A DNA stretch of 64,000 bases, taken from Aquincola tertiaricarbonis. GTDB taxonomy: Bacteria; Pseudomonadota; Gammaproteobacteria; Burkholderiales; Burkholderiaceae_C. The DNA lies in the NCBI RefSeq assembly GCF_000969605.1, contig NZ_JZUE01000003.1:248001-312000 (forward strand), given 5' to 3'. Positions 19,386-30,372 of the stretch are shown in pieces. Within the stretch, counting starts at the first letter, position 1; every line of letters begins with the position of its first letter. Below the pieces are notes generated by a model. That model saw only the letters and a program-made list of their open reading frames with translations. It ran no database searches and was not told where the DNA came from. A program made the position numbers and the translations under genes.

Positions 19386-20273
19386 TCACCACTTCATCTC
19401 GCCCTTGTTGACCTTGGCGCCGATCTCCAGCGCGATGCCCAGGCCTGCTTCTGGGTACGCCTTCTTCATCGCCTCGATCAGCGCGGCGGAGTTGGCGGCC
19501 TTCGGCAGCTCGGACTCGAAGCGCGCCAGGTAGGCCTGGCTCCAGGCCAGCTGGCTGGCGTCGCGCGGCGTGCCGGGGGCCGAGTGGCCGGGGATCACCA
19601 CCGCCGGCTTCAGGGCGGCCATCACACCCAGCTTCTTGGCCCAGTCGGCGCGCTCCTGCGCCGTCTGCGCATCGGCGGTCCACAGATGCAGGCCGGCGTA
19701 CACGTTCACGCCGCCGGCAATCGCCTGGATCGACGGAATCCACACGTAACTGCGGTGCGGCAGCGAGTCATCCAGGCCACGCACCTCGAGCACCTGGTCT
19801 TCCAGGGCGATGGTGTTGCCTTGCAGCACCTCGGGCAGCGGCACATTCTTTGGCGCGTTGGCGCCCATGCGGGGGCTCCACACCGACAGCTTGGTGGCGA
19901 GCGTGGCCTGGATCTTCTTCAGCGTGGGGGCGGTGGTCACCAGCTTGGCGTCAGGGAACAGCTGCTTGAGCACCTCGGCGCCAAAGTAGTAGTCGGGGTC
20001 GGCCTGGCTGATGTAGATGGTCTTCAGCGTCTTCTTGCTGTCCAGCACCATGGCCGCGATGCGATGCGCATCCGCCTTGGTGAAGCCGGTGTCCAGCAGC
20101 ACAGCATCCGTCTTGCCCGACACCAGGACCGCATTGACATGGAAGCTGCCGGCATCGGCGTTGTAGACCTGCAGGCTGAGCGGCGCGGGCGCTGCGGCCT
20201 GGGCAGCGGCCTGGGCGACGACGCCCAGGGTGAGGCCGAAGGAAGAAAGGAGGCGTGTCAGGAGCTTGTTCAT
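19386..20273 (-). CDS. Secreted metallo-beta-lactamase-fold protein with altered metal-binding motif
   Basis: The 295-residue protein has a signal peptide ending near AQAAAQA, then an MBL fold (NAVLVSGKTDAVLLDTGF near residues 47-63). The usual THxHxDH is replaced by SQADPDYY at 89-96, removing three of four ligands, while a later GHSAPG histidine remains. It may be non-catalytic, bind metal differently, or have another chemistry. It heads a two-gene operon with the DsbA-like gene and is divergent from a LysR regulator, which probably controls both. Confidence 0.85.
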   Translation of the reverse strand: MNKLLTRLLSSFGLTLGVVAQAAAQAAAPAPLSLQVYNADAGSFHVNAVLVSGKTDAVLLDTGFTKADAHRIAAMVLDSKKTLKTIYISQADPDYYFGAEVLKQLFPDAKLVTTAPTLKKIQATLATKLSVWSPRMGANAPKNVPLPEVLQGNTIALEDQVLEVRGLDDSLPHRSYVWIPSIQAIAGGVNVYAGLHLWTADAQTAQERADWAKKLGVMAALKPAVVIPGHSAPGTPRDASQLAWSQAYLARFESELPKAANSAALIEAMKKAYPEAGLGIALEIGAKVNKGEMKW

Positions 20274-20303
20274 GGAGGGTCCGAAGGGTGGAAGAAGTGC
20301 AGC

Positions 20304-20335
20304 AACTTTATTTGCTAGAAACGATGCAATAAACT
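20304..20335. promoter_or_regulatory. Imperfect dyad between divergent LysR and MBL-fold genes
   Basis: TTATTTGC and GCAATAA lie about 10 bp apart as inverted half-sites, the spacing expected for a LysR-type operator. The stretch is much more AT-rich than its surroundings. It lies between the two divergent starts at 20273 and 20378. Confidence 0.5.
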
Positions 20336-20377
20336 GCGGGTCTGTTGAATGTTTGTCTACTCAAACGGCCTAATCAC

Positions 20378-21310
20378 ATGGACAGATTCACGGCGATGCA
20401 GGTGTTCGCTGAAATTGCCGACCGGGGCAGCCTGACGGAGACCGCGGATGCGCTCGACATGTCGCGTGCGATGGTGTCGCGCTACCTGGCCAGCCTGGAG
20501 GAATGGCTGGGCGTGCGGCTGCTCCACCGGACGACCCGCCGCGTGAGCCTGACCGACGCCGGCCGCGAGGCGCTGGACCGCTGCCGCAAGGTGCTGGAAC
20601 TGACGTCCGACGTGAAGTCGCTGGCTGGCGCACGCAGCAGCGCGCCCAGCGGCCGCCTGCGCATGACTGCCAGCCCGTCGTTCGCGCAGGCGCATCTGGC
20701 GCAGGCCGTCGCCGAATTCCTCGCGCTGCATCCGCAGACACAGGTGGAACTGGTGGTCATGGAGCGGGCGGTGAACCTGGTGGAGGACCGCATCGACCTG
20801 GCCGTGCGCATCAGCAACAAGCTCGACGAGTCGCTGGTGGCGCGCCGTCTGGGTACCTGCCGCTCGGTGCTTTGTGCCTCTCCTGCCTATGTCGAGCGTC
20901 ATGGCGCGCCCGACGGTCCCGAAGCCCTGCGTGGCCACCGTTGCCTGACTCACGCCTATGTCGGTCGCAACGAATACACGCTGTACCAGGGCACTCGACC
21001 GGTGCGCGTGCCGGTGCAAGGCCCGCTGCAGAGCAATGAACCCATGGTGCTGATGCGTGCGGCGATGGAAGGCGCCGGCATCGCGCTGCTGCCCACCTAT
21101 CTGGCCAGCGCCGCCATCCTTCGCGGGGACCTGGTGCGTCTGCTGCCCGACCATGAGCCCGAGCAGTTGCAGATCCATGCCACCTATCTTTCGCGCCAGT
21201 ACCAGCCCCAGTTGCTGCGGGCGATGCTCGACTTTTTGGCTGGCCGCTTCGCGGACGACATCGCGCCATGGGACCGGGCGCTGTCGCATCCAGCCACCAC
21301 CGAGGCATGA
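20378..21310 (+). CDS. LysR-family transcriptional regulator
   Basis: This 310-residue regulator has an N-terminal winged helix (MQVFAEIADRGSLTETADALDMSRAMVSRYLASLE) and a periplasmic-binding-like effector domain. The C-terminal half includes LVARRLGTCRSVLCASPAYVERHG, typical of the CrgA/AaeR-like group. The start at 20378 gives the normal LysR length; an upstream ATG would add 11 residues. It faces the MBL/DsbA-like operon and probably regulates it. The effector cannot be deduced. Confidence 0.93.
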   Translation: MDRFTAMQVFAEIADRGSLTETADALDMSRAMVSRYLASLEEWLGVRLLHRTTRRVSLTDAGREALDRCRKVLELTSDVKSLAGARSSAPSGRLRMTASPSFAQAHLAQAVAEFLALHPQTQVELVVMERAVNLVEDRIDLAVRISNKLDESLVARRLGTCRSVLCASPAYVERHGAPDGPEALRGHRCLTHAYVGRNEYTLYQGTRPVRVPVQGPLQSNEPMVLMRAAMEGAGIALLPTYLASAAILRGDLVRLLPDHEPEQLQIHATYLSRQYQPQLLRAMLDFLAGRFADDIAPWDRALSHPATTEA

Positions 21311-21311
21311 A

Positions 21312-21336
21312 AAAAGCCCGCCGGAGGCGGGCTTTT
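21312..21336. terminator. Bidirectional terminator between the LysR and cold-shock genes
   Basis: AAAAGCCCGCC and GGCGGGCTTTT form an 11-bp perfect stem with a 3-nt loop, flanked by A and T runs. The element begins one base after the LysR stop. Confidence 0.9.
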
Positions 21337-21378
21337 CCCGGGGCGGGTTGGCGTGCCGAGGACGGGTGCCTCGGTCGC

Positions 21379-21642
21379 TCACTCGGCGGCGGCTGCGAAG
21401 CTGCCCGCGGCCAGCGCCTGACGCGGTGCGCCGGTGCTGTCGGAGGTCTGGATGTTGTGTGCCAGATCGCCCTTCGGGCCTTGCACCAGGTCGTAGGTGA
21501 CGCGGGCGCCCGGCTTCAGAGTGCGGAAGCCCTCCATCTGGATTGCGGAAAAGTGCGCAAACACATCGGCCCCACCACCCTCAGGTTCGATGAAGCCGAA
21601 CCCTTTGGTGTCACTAAACCACTTGACGGTTCCATTTGCCAT
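21379..21642 (-). CDS. Cold-shock domain protein with Ala-rich C-terminal extension
   Basis: The 87-residue protein has a complete CspA fold with both RNA-binding motifs, [11 protein letters not shown] and DVFAHFSAI. About 18 extra residues follow the normal end ([15 protein letters not shown]). GGAGAG precedes the ATG at 21642. The upstream region to 21878 is unusually AT-rich and contains TTGACA (minus strand, 21712-21717), leaving a leader of possibly 40-60 nt. The protein is expected to bind single-stranded RNA/DNA and prevent secondary structure. It is divergent from clpS. Confidence 0.92.
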   Translation of the reverse strand: MANGTVKWFSDTKGFGFIEPEGGGADVFAHFSAIQMEGFRTLKPGARVTYDLVQGPKGDLAHNIQTSDSTGAPRQALAAGSFAAAAE

Positions 21643-21864
21643 GAATCTCTCCACAAACGGGCAACAGCGCCCTGCGTAGGGAAGCGAATTCTCCGGCACA
21701 TGTATCGTTAATGTCAATAGAGTTTCATTACCATCATTTTTCACCAGGGTGCAAGCTGAGGTAGCACACTGGCGGAGGTGTGGGCTGTCTTTTTGCCTCA
21801 CATCGCCCCTTGAGACGGCGGGCGCCGATGCAATATGCATTGACGCACCCCGGTATTCACTGTC

Positions 21865-21872
21865 TATAGAAT
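21865..21872 (+). promoter_or_regulatory. TATAGAAT -10 element directly before clpS
   Basis: TATAGAAT ends six bases before the clpS ATG, and TTGACG lies at 21840-21845. Transcription would start at or within two bases of the ATG. No Shine-Dalgarno exists. Confidence 0.55.
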
Positions 21873-21878
21873 CGTTTC

Positions 21879-22231
21879 ATGCCCGCGGATCCCCCCTCGC
21901 TGCCCCCGAACCCGCCAGAAGCGCCGCGCGTCGATGACGGTCAAGGCGCCGTCGTCGCCGAACGCCAGGCGCAGCGAACCGAGCCGCCGCGCATGTACCA
22001 GGTGGTGCTGCTCAATGACGACTACACCCCCATGGAGTTCGTGGTGTTGGTGTTGCAGGAATACTTCCTGCGTGATCTCGACACCGCGACGCAGATCATG
22101 CTGAAGATCCATCACGAGGGTCGCGGCGTCTGCGGCGTCTACACGAAGGACGTCGCCGCGACCAAGGTTGAACTGGTGCTTGCTGCTGCACGTCGCGCAG
22201 GGCACCCGCTGCAGTGCATTTTGGAGGCCGC

Positions 22232-22235
<4 letters not shown>
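21879..22235 (+). CDS. clpS: ClpS adaptor of the ClpAP protease
   Basis: This 118-residue protein has a disordered N-terminal tail and a ClpS core: [20 protein letters not shown], then [21 protein letters not shown]. ClpS delivers N-degron substrates to ClpA and blocks other ones. The stop overlaps the clpA start by ATGA, the usual clpS-clpA arrangement. Its start follows a -10-like element so closely that the transcript is probably leaderless. Confidence 0.95.
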
Positions 22236-24535
<2,300 letters not shown>

Positions 24536-24555
24536 TCCGTGCCCCGAGCGCCCGC

Positions 24556-24572
24556 GCCCTGAAGCTCAGGGC
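24556..24572. terminator. Hairpin between convergent clpA and mtfA
   Basis: GCCCTGA and TCAGGGC form a 7-bp stem with a 3-nt loop, overlapping the last codons of mtfA. No T-run follows, so it is at best a weak terminator. Confidence 0.35.
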
Positions 24573-25339
24573 GTCTGGCGGTAGAACGAAGCGAGCAGCC
24601 GGTACATCACCGGCTGTTCTTCTTTCAAGGCCTCGGGTGTGACGAAGAATGCTTCGCTGGCAACAGCGAAAAATTCCTCCGGCGCCTCGGCGCCGTACGG
24701 GTCGACGATCGACTCGTAGCCGCACACCACGCGCTCGCTGAAGCGGTCGTACTCGGCCATCAAGGTGTCGTGCCACTCGGCCTGCGCCTGGGCGCTGGGC
24801 AGCAGCGGCACACCGTCGGCGAGGCCGTCGCGCATGTCGAGCACATGCGCGAACTCGTGGATCACCACGTTGTAGGCGGCGCCTTGGGCGTCGGCTGCAC
24901 GCTCGCCGGCGTCCTGCCAGCTCAGCATCACCGGGCCGCCGACCATGGCCTCGCCGGACAGCAGCTCGTCATACTGGTGCACCACCCCGTGCTCGTCGGT
25001 GACCTCGCGGCGTGCGACCACTTCATCCGGATGCATCACGATGCCGACGAAGTCGTCGTACTGCTCGATGCCCAGCCGCAGCACCGGCAGGCAGGCCTGT
25101 GCGGCCACCGCCACGGCCATCTCGTCGGTGACCGACAGGCCGCCCGAGCCGGTGAATTCCTTCTTGTCGAGGAACAGGCTGGCCATGCGGCGCAGCTCGG
25201 CCTCATCTTCGGAAGGCAGGCGCTGCAGGAAGGGATAACGCGCCATCGTGTGCTTCCACAGGCCGTCCGGGATGCTGCGGCGGGCGAGCGCACGCTCGTC
25301 GCGGCTGCGGCGCCAGGCCCTGAGCAGGGAGCCGATCAC
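24566..25339 (-). CDS. mtfA: MtfA-like zinc peptidase (M90 family)
   Basis: The 257-residue cytosolic protein has the zinc motif H161-E-F-A-H165 in NVVIHEFAHVLDMRDG and a downstream conserved EEFFAVASEAFF glutamate region. E. coli MtfA binds the Mlc repressor and has aminopeptidase activity; whether Mlc exists here is unknown. The GTG start at 25339 overlaps the lpxH stop by GTGA and gives the expected N-terminus. It is the last gene of ppiA-ppiB-lpxH-mtfA. Confidence 0.9.
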   Translation of the reverse strand: MIGSLLRAWRRSRDERALARRSIPDGLWKHTMARYPFLQRLPSEDEAELRRMASLFLDKKEFTGSGGLSVTDEMAVAVAAQACLPVLRLGIEQYDDFVGIVMHPDEVVARREVTDEHGVVHQYDELLSGEAMVGGPVMLSWQDAGERAADAQGAAYNVVIHEFAHVLDMRDGLADGVPLLPSAQAQAEWHDTLMAEYDRFSERVVCGYESIVDPYGAEAPEEFFAVASEAFFVTPEALKEEQPVMYRLLASFYRQTP

Positions 25340-26115
25340 GGCGCGGGCGAGATGGCGTGGCGGGTCAGGCCGTCGGCCGTCCAGCGCAGCACGTCGCCGC
25401 GCAGCATCGGCGCCTCCAGGTCCCAGTCGCCCAGCACATGGCGCGTGCCGATGGCCAGCGCATGGGAAGCCGGCTTGTGCGTGTGGCCATGCACCATGGC
25501 AGGGGCGCTGACTTGCTGCAGCCACTGGGCTGCCTCGTCGTCATCGACGTCGCTCCACTGGTCGGGCGACAACTGGCGCTGCGCGGCCTGACTGGCATCA
25601 CGCATCTGCCGCGCCTGCTGCCGGCGGACGGCCAGCGGCTGGGCGAGAAAGGCGGCTTGCCAGTCGGTGCTGCGCACCTGGCGGCGGAAGGCCTGGTAGC
25701 CGGTGTCGGCGGTGCACAGCAGATCGCCGTGCGTGATGAGCAGGCGCTGGCCGAAGGCGGTGAGCACGGTCGGATCGGCCAGGGCTTCGATGCCCAGGCC
25801 GGCCAGCAGGTCATGGCCCAGCAGGAAGTCCCGATTGCCGGCCATGAAGCCGATGCGGCGTTGGCGGGCGGCCTGCCGGAGCACCTGCACGCAGCGCCGT
25901 TCGAAGCTGCCGGGCTCGGCCGCGGCATCGTCGCCCACCCACACCTCGAACACGTCGCCGAGCAGGTAGACCGCATCGGCGCGGGTGGTGTTGAGGTGAT
26001 GGGCCCAGGCCTCGAAGGTGCGGGGCGTGTCGGGCCCCAGGTGCAGGTCGGAGATGAACTCGATGCACCGCCAGCCCGGAGGTGCGTGCACCTCTGAGAA
26101 GGCGGGCAGCGTCAT
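25336..26115 (-). CDS. lpxH: UDP-2,3-diacylglucosamine diphosphatase
   Basis: The 259-residue calcineurin-like phosphoesterase cleaves UDP-2,3-diacylglucosamine to lipid X in lipid A synthesis at the inner membrane. The metal motifs appear in order: SDLHL (22-26), GDVFEVWVGDD, GNRDFL, THGD and GHTH. The start lies 13 bp after the ppiB stop; the ppiB-lpxH neighbourhood is conserved in proteobacteria. Confidence 0.95.
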   Translation of the reverse strand: MTLPAFSEVHAPPGWRCIEFISDLHLGPDTPRTFEAWAHHLNTTRADAVYLLGDVFEVWVGDDAAAEPGSFERRCVQVLRQAARQRRIGFMAGNRDFLLGHDLLAGLGIEALADPTVLTAFGQRLLITHGDLLCTADTGYQAFRRQVRSTDWQAAFLAQPLAVRRQQARQMRDASQAAQRQLSPDQWSDVDDDEAAQWLQQVSAPAMVHGHTHKPASHALAIGTRHVLGDWDLEAPMLRGDVLRWTADGLTRHAISPAP

Positions 26116-26128
26116 CGTGGGGCGGTGC

Positions 26129-26629
26129 TCAGACTTCGGTGATCTTCTGGATCACCACGTCGTCCACCGGCACGTCGTCATGCATGCCCTTGCGGCCGGT
26201 GCGCACCTTCTCGATGCTGTCGATCACGTCCTGGCCCGACACCACCTTGCCGAACACGGCGTAGCCCCAGCCCTGCGGCGACTCCGACTTGAAGTCGAGG
26301 AAGCCGTTGTCCGCGGTGTTGATGAAGAACTGCGCAGTGGCCGAGTGCGGCGCCGACGTGCGGGCCATGGCCAGCGTGTAGTGCGCGTTCTTCAGGCCGT
26401 TGTTGGCTTCGTTGGCGATGGGCGCGTCCGTGTTCTTCTGCTTCATGCCGGGCTCGAAGCCGCCGCCCTGGATCATGAAGCCCTTGATGACGCGGTGGAA
26501 CACGGTGTTGTCGTAGTGGCCCTTGCGTGCATACGACAGGAAGTTCTCGACGCTGGCCGGTGCCTTGGCGTCGTCGAGTTCGGCGCGGATGACGCCGGCG
26601 CTGGTGGTGATTTCTACGGTCTTGGTCAT
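26129..26629 (-). CDS. ppiB: Cytosolic cyclophilin (peptidyl-prolyl isomerase B)
   Basis: The 166-residue cyclophilin lacks a signal peptide. Active-site segments [38 protein letters not shown] and [18 protein letters not shown] are complete. It begins one base after the ppiA stop, so the two paralogues form a tandem pair: one exported, one cytosolic. Confidence 0.95.
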   Translation of the reverse strand: MTKTVEITTSAGVIRAELDDAKAPASVENFLSYARKGHYDNTVFHRVIKGFMIQGGGFEPGMKQKNTDAPIANEANNGLKNAHYTLAMARTSAPHSATAQFFINTADNGFLDFKSESPQGWGYAVFGKVVSGQDVIDSIEKVRTGRKGMHDDVPVDDVVIQKITEV

Positions 26630-26630
26630 G

Positions 26631-27194
26631 TCATTTCTCCAGAGTGGCTTGCTTGATCACCACGGGTTGCAGCGGTACGTTCTGATGCGGGCCGTTGTTG
26701 CCGGTGGGCACCGCCTTGATCTTGTCGACGACGTCCATGCCCGACACCACCTTGCCGAACACCGCATAGCCGTTGCCGTCGCGCGAGTTGGCCTGGTCGA
26801 GGAAGCTGTTGTCCTTCAGGTTGATGAAGAACTGCGACGTGGCCGAGTTGGGGTCCATGGTGCGGGCCATGGCCACGGTGCCGCGGGCGTTGACCAGCCC
26901 ATTCCTGCTTTCCAGCGGAATGGGGGCGCGGGTGGGCTTCTCCTTCATGGACGCGTCCATGCCGCCGCCTTGGATCATGAAGCCGTCGATCACGCGATGG
27001 AACACGGTCCCGTTGTAGTGGCCCGCCTTCACGTAGTCGACGAAGTTCGCAACGCTCTTCGGTGCCTTCTCGGCATCCAGTTCCAGCACGATGGGACCCA
27101 TCGAGGTATCGAGCCGCACCTTCTGCGCAAGCGCCGGAGCGCCCACGAACATCGAGAGCGAAAGCGCCAATGCCAAGCCTTGTTTCATCTTCAT
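26631..27194 (-). CDS. ppiA: Periplasmic cyclophilin (peptidyl-prolyl isomerase A)
   Basis: The 187-residue protein has a cleavable signal peptide ([24 protein letters not shown]) and a full cyclophilin domain with [16 protein letters not shown] and [17 protein letters not shown]. It catalyses proline isomerisation in the periplasm. An alternative start two codons in would not change the signal peptide. It is the first gene of the leftward operon and is divergent from cysS. Confidence 0.95.
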   Translation of the reverse strand: MKMKQGLALALSLSMFVGAPALAQKVRLDTSMGPIVLELDAEKAPKSVANFVDYVKAGHYNGTVFHRVIDGFMIQGGGMDASMKEKPTRAPIPLESRNGLVNARGTVAMARTMDPNSATSQFFINLKDNSFLDQANSRDGNGYAVFGKVVSGMDVVDKIKAVPTGNNGPHQNVPLQPVVIKQATLEK

Positions 27195-27236
27195 GTAGCC
27201 GGGGTTGCGTGGGGTGAGGTACGGGCAGGGCGCCGC

Positions 27237-27242
27237 TATACT
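27237..27242 (+). promoter_or_regulatory. -10 box TATACT upstream of cysS
   Basis: TATACT lies 61 bp before the cysS ATG, so the leader would be about 55 nt and would contain the hairpin at 27261-27285. No convincing -35 is visible. Confidence 0.45.
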
Positions 27243-27260
27243 GACCGACTGATTCTAACG

Positions 27261-27285
27261 AGCGGCCTCCCACGATGAGGCCGCT
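27261..27285 (+). promoter_or_regulatory. Leader hairpin just upstream of cysS
   Basis: AGCGGCCTC and GAGGCCGCT form a perfect 9-bp stem with a 7-nt loop, followed by GTCTTT. It ends 18 bp before the cysS start, inside the probable leader. It could be an attenuator-like terminator or a translational control element. Confidence 0.5.
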
Positions 27286-27303
27286 GTCTTTGCGGCCTTC
27301 GCG

Positions 27304-28689
27304 ATGACCCTTCGCCTGCACAACACCCTCACCCGTACCCTGGAAGACTTCACGCCCGTGGAAGCCGGCAAGGTGCGGATGTATGTGTGCGGCATCACCG
27401 TGTACGACCTGTGCCACATGGGCCATGCACGCACGATGACGGCGTTCGACGTGGTGTACCGCTGGCTGGTCACGTCGGGTTACGAGGTCACCTACGTCCG
27501 CAACATCACCGACATTGACGACAAGATCATCCGTCGTGCGGTGGAGCGGGGCATCACCATCGGTGAGCTGACCTCGCAGACCACGCAGGGCATGCAGCAG
27601 GACTTCGCGGCCATCGGGCTGCTGCCGCCGACGCATGAGCCCCGCGCGACCGACTACGTGCCGCAGATGCTGGACGTGATCGGGCAGCTGGAAGCCAGGG
27701 GCCTGGCCTACCGCGCCGACGATGGCGACGTGAACTTCGCGGTGCGTCGTTTCCCTCGCTACGGCAAGTTGTCCGGAAAGAGCCTGGACGACCTGCGTGC
27801 CGGCGAGCGCGTGGCCGTGCAGGCAGGCGAAGGCGGCAAGGGCGATCCGCTGGACTTCGTGCTGTGGAAGGCCGCCAAGGCCGACGAGCCGCCGGAGGCC
27901 AAGTTCGACGGCCGCTATGGTCCTGGCCGGCCCGGATGGCACATCGAGTGCTCGGCCATGGCCTGCAGCATGCTGGGCCAGCCGATCGACCTGCATGGCG
28001 GCGGCATGGACCTGCAGTTCCCGCACCATGAGAACGAGATCGCGCAGACGGAAGGCGCCACCGGCGCGCTGTTCGCACGTCACTGGATGCACACCGGCTT
28101 CCTCAACGTCGACGACGTGAAGATGTCGAAGTCGCTGGGCAACTTCTTCACCATCCGCGAAGTGCTGCAGCGCTACGACGGCGAGACGCTGCGCTTCTTC
28201 CTGCTGCGCACGCACTACCGCAGCCCGTTCAACTTCAGCGACGCCCACATCGACGACGCGCGTGCGGCCTTGCGTCGGCTCTACACCGCGCTCGAGAAGG
28301 TGCCCGCCCAGGCGTCGCCCATCGACTGGCAGCAACCCGCCGCGGCCGCTTTCCGCGATGCCATGGACGACGACCTGAACACGCCCGCCGCCATTGCCGT
28401 GCTGTTCGAGCTGGCCAGCGAAGTCAACCGCAGCGGCTCGGCCACGCAGGCCGGCCTGCTGAAGGCGCTGGGCGCCACGCTGGGCGTGCTGCAGCAGCCG
28501 CCCACGGCTTTCCTGCAGGGCGGCCGGCAAGGCCTGGACGAGGCCGCGCTGCAGGCGGCCATCGAGGCCCGTGCCGCGGCCAAGCAGGCCCGCAACTTTG
28601 CCGAGGCCGACCGCATCCGCGCACAGTTGCTGGAGCAGGGCGTGGTGCTGAAGGACTCGGCGCAAGGCACCACCTGGGTGAGAGCCTGA
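27304..28689 (+). CDS. cysS: Cysteinyl-tRNA synthetase
   Basis: The 461-residue class I synthetase has the zinc-ligand cysteine and HIGH motif in [18 protein letters not shown], the zinc-site region [11 protein letters not shown] followed by [18 protein letters not shown]-type residues, and KMSKSLGN. The C-terminal helical domain is complete. A hairpin lies in its leader. The glycosylase gene begins 2 bp after the stop, and the same-direction series continues to lysC. Confidence 0.97.
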   Translation: MTLRLHNTLTRTLEDFTPVEAGKVRMYVCGITVYDLCHMGHARTMTAFDVVYRWLVTSGYEVTYVRNITDIDDKIIRRAVERGITIGELTSQTTQGMQQDFAAIGLLPPTHEPRATDYVPQMLDVIGQLEARGLAYRADDGDVNFAVRRFPRYGKLSGKSLDDLRAGERVAVQAGEGGKGDPLDFVLWKAAKADEPPEAKFDGRYGPGRPGWHIECSAMACSMLGQPIDLHGGGMDLQFPHHENEIAQTEGATGALFARHWMHTGFLNVDDVKMSKSLGNFFTIREVLQRYDGETLRFFLLRTHYRSPFNFSDAHIDDARAALRRLYTALEKVPAQASPIDWQQPAAAAFRDAMDDDLNTPAAIAVLFELASEVNRSGSATQAGLLKALGATLGVLQQPPTAFLQGGRQGLDEAALQAAIEARAAAKQARNFAEADRIRAQLLEQGVVLKDSAQGTTWVRA

Positions 28690-28691
28690 TC

Positions 28692-29360
28692 GTGCCGCGT
28701 GCTGTTGTAACGCCTGCGGCGAACGTGATCGTCACGCCGTCCTACTGGGACGACGCGTGCCGCCACCTCAGCAAGCGCGACCGGGTGATGAAGAAGCTCA
28801 TCCCCAAGTTCGGCGAAGGCCGGCTGCAGAGCCGGGGCGACGCCTTCACCACGCTGGCCCGCTCCATCGTCGGCCAGCAGATCTCGGTGAAGGCCGCGCA
28901 GTCGGTGTGGGACAAGTTCGCCGCCCTGCTGCCCGACCCCAGCACGCGCCTGAAGCCTGATTCCGTCATGGCGCTGGAAGTGGACACCATGCGTGCGGCC
29001 GGCCTCTCCGCGCGCAAGGTGGAGTACCTGCGCGACCTGGCGCAGCACTTCGACAGCGGTGCCGTCCATGTGCAGCAATGGCAGGACATGGACGACGAGG
29101 CCATCATCGAGGAACTGGTCGCCATCCGCGGCATCGGTCGGTGGACGGCCGAGATGTTCCTCATCTTCCACCTGATGCGGCCCAACGTGCTGCCGCTCGA
29201 CGACCTGGGCCTGATCAAGGGCATCAGCCTCAACTACTTCAGCGGCGAGCCGGTGTCACGGGCTGAGGCGCGCGAAGTGGGCGATGCCTGGGCACCTTAC
29301 CGGTCGGTCGCCACCTGGTACCTTTGGCGCAGCCTTGATCCGCTGCCCGTCGAGTACTGA
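28692..29360 (+). CDS. HhH-GPD DNA glycosylase, AlkA-like (3-methyladenine glycosylase 2 family)
   Basis: The 222-residue base-excision enzyme shows [19 protein letters not shown] and the helix-hairpin-helix [18 protein letters not shown], followed by the catalytic aspartate in VLPLDDLGL. The start is GTG, 2 bp after the cysS stop. It lacks the extra N-terminal domain of E. coli AlkA, as in many AlkA-like proteins. It is expected to remove alkylated purines; exact specificity is not readable. Confidence 0.88.
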   Translation: MPRAVVTPAANVIVTPSYWDDACRHLSKRDRVMKKLIPKFGEGRLQSRGDAFTTLARSIVGQQISVKAAQSVWDKFAALLPDPSTRLKPDSVMALEVDTMRAAGLSARKVEYLRDLAQHFDSGAVHVQQWQDMDDEAIIEELVAIRGIGRWTAEMFLIFHLMRPNVLPLDDLGLIKGISLNYFSGEPVSRAEAREVGDAWAPYRSVATWYLWRSLDPLPVEY

Positions 29361-29379
29361 GAACAAGAGGAACCTCCGC

Positions 29380-30351
29380 ATGAGCAAGAAGCACTTCCTG
29401 GACTTCGAAGCCCCCATCGCCGAGCTCGAAGCCAAGATCGAAGAACTGCGCTTCGTTCAAAGCGAATCCGCGGTCGACATCTCCGAGGAGATCGAGCGGC
29501 TGGACAAGAAGAGCCTGCAGCTCACCAAGGACATCTACACCCAGCTCACGCCCTGGCAGGTCACGCAGATCGCGCGGCATCCGCAGCGGCCCTACACGCT
29601 GGACTACGTCAACGACATCTTCACCGACTTCCAGGAGCTGCACGGCGACCGCGCCTTTGCCGACGACCAGTCCATCGTCGGCGGTCTGGCGCGATTCAAC
29701 GGCATGGCCTGCATGGTGCTGGGCCACCAGAAGGGCCGCGACACCAAGGAGCGTGCCGCTCGCAACTTCGGCATGGCGCGGCCCGAGGGCTACCGCAAGG
29801 CGCTGCGGCTGATGAAGCTGGCCGAGAAGTTCGGCCTGCCGGTGTTCACCTTCGTGGACACGCCGGGTGCCTATCCCGGCATCGGCGCCGAGGAGCGCGG
29901 CCAATCGGAAGCCATCGGCCGCAACATCTTCGAGATGGCGCAGCTGGAGGTGCCCATCATCGCCACCATCATTGGCGAAGGCGGCTCGGGCGGTGCGCTG
30001 GCCATCAGCGTGGGCGACCAGATGCTGATGCTGCAGTTCTCGGTGTACTCGGTCATCTCGCCGGAAGGCTGCGCCTCCATCCTGTGGAAGACGGCCGAAC
30101 GCGCCGCCGATGCGGCCGAAGCGCTGGGCATCACCGCCCATCGGCTGAAGGCGCTGGGCCTGGTCGACAAGATCATCAACGAGCCGGTGGGCGGTGCGCA
30201 CCGCGATCCCAAGGCCATGTCCGCGTCGCTCAAGCGCGGGCTGAACGATGCGCTTCGCCAGGTCATCGACCTGAAGCCGAAGGAGCTGCTGCAGCGCCGC
30301 TACGAGCGCCTCCAGGCCTACGGCCGCTTCAGCGACACCAAGGACCGCTGA
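29380..30351 (+). CDS. accA: Acetyl-CoA carboxylase carboxyltransferase subunit alpha
   Basis: The 323-residue subunit pairs with AccD to transfer the carboxyl group from biotin to acetyl-CoA, the first step of fatty acid synthesis. Visible landmarks are [18 protein letters not shown], the crotonase-fold [20 protein letters not shown] and [11 protein letters not shown], and [22 protein letters not shown] precedes the ATG. The next gene, tilS, is a frequent accA neighbour in betaproteobacteria. Confidence 0.97.
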   Translation: MSKKHFLDFEAPIAELEAKIEELRFVQSESAVDISEEIERLDKKSLQLTKDIYTQLTPWQVTQIARHPQRPYTLDYVNDIFTDFQELHGDRAFADDQSIVGGLARFNGMACMVLGHQKGRDTKERAARNFGMARPEGYRKALRLMKLAEKFGLPVFTFVDTPGAYPGIGAEERGQSEAIGRNIFEMAQLEVPIIATIIGEGGSGGALAISVGDQMLMLQFSVYSVISPEGCASILWKTAERAADAAEALGITAHRLKALGLVDKIINEPVGGAHRDPKAMSASLKRGLNDALRQVIDLKPKELLQRRYERLQAYGRFSDTKDR

Positions 30352-30372
30352 GCCTGCACAGGCAGCCGCGTG

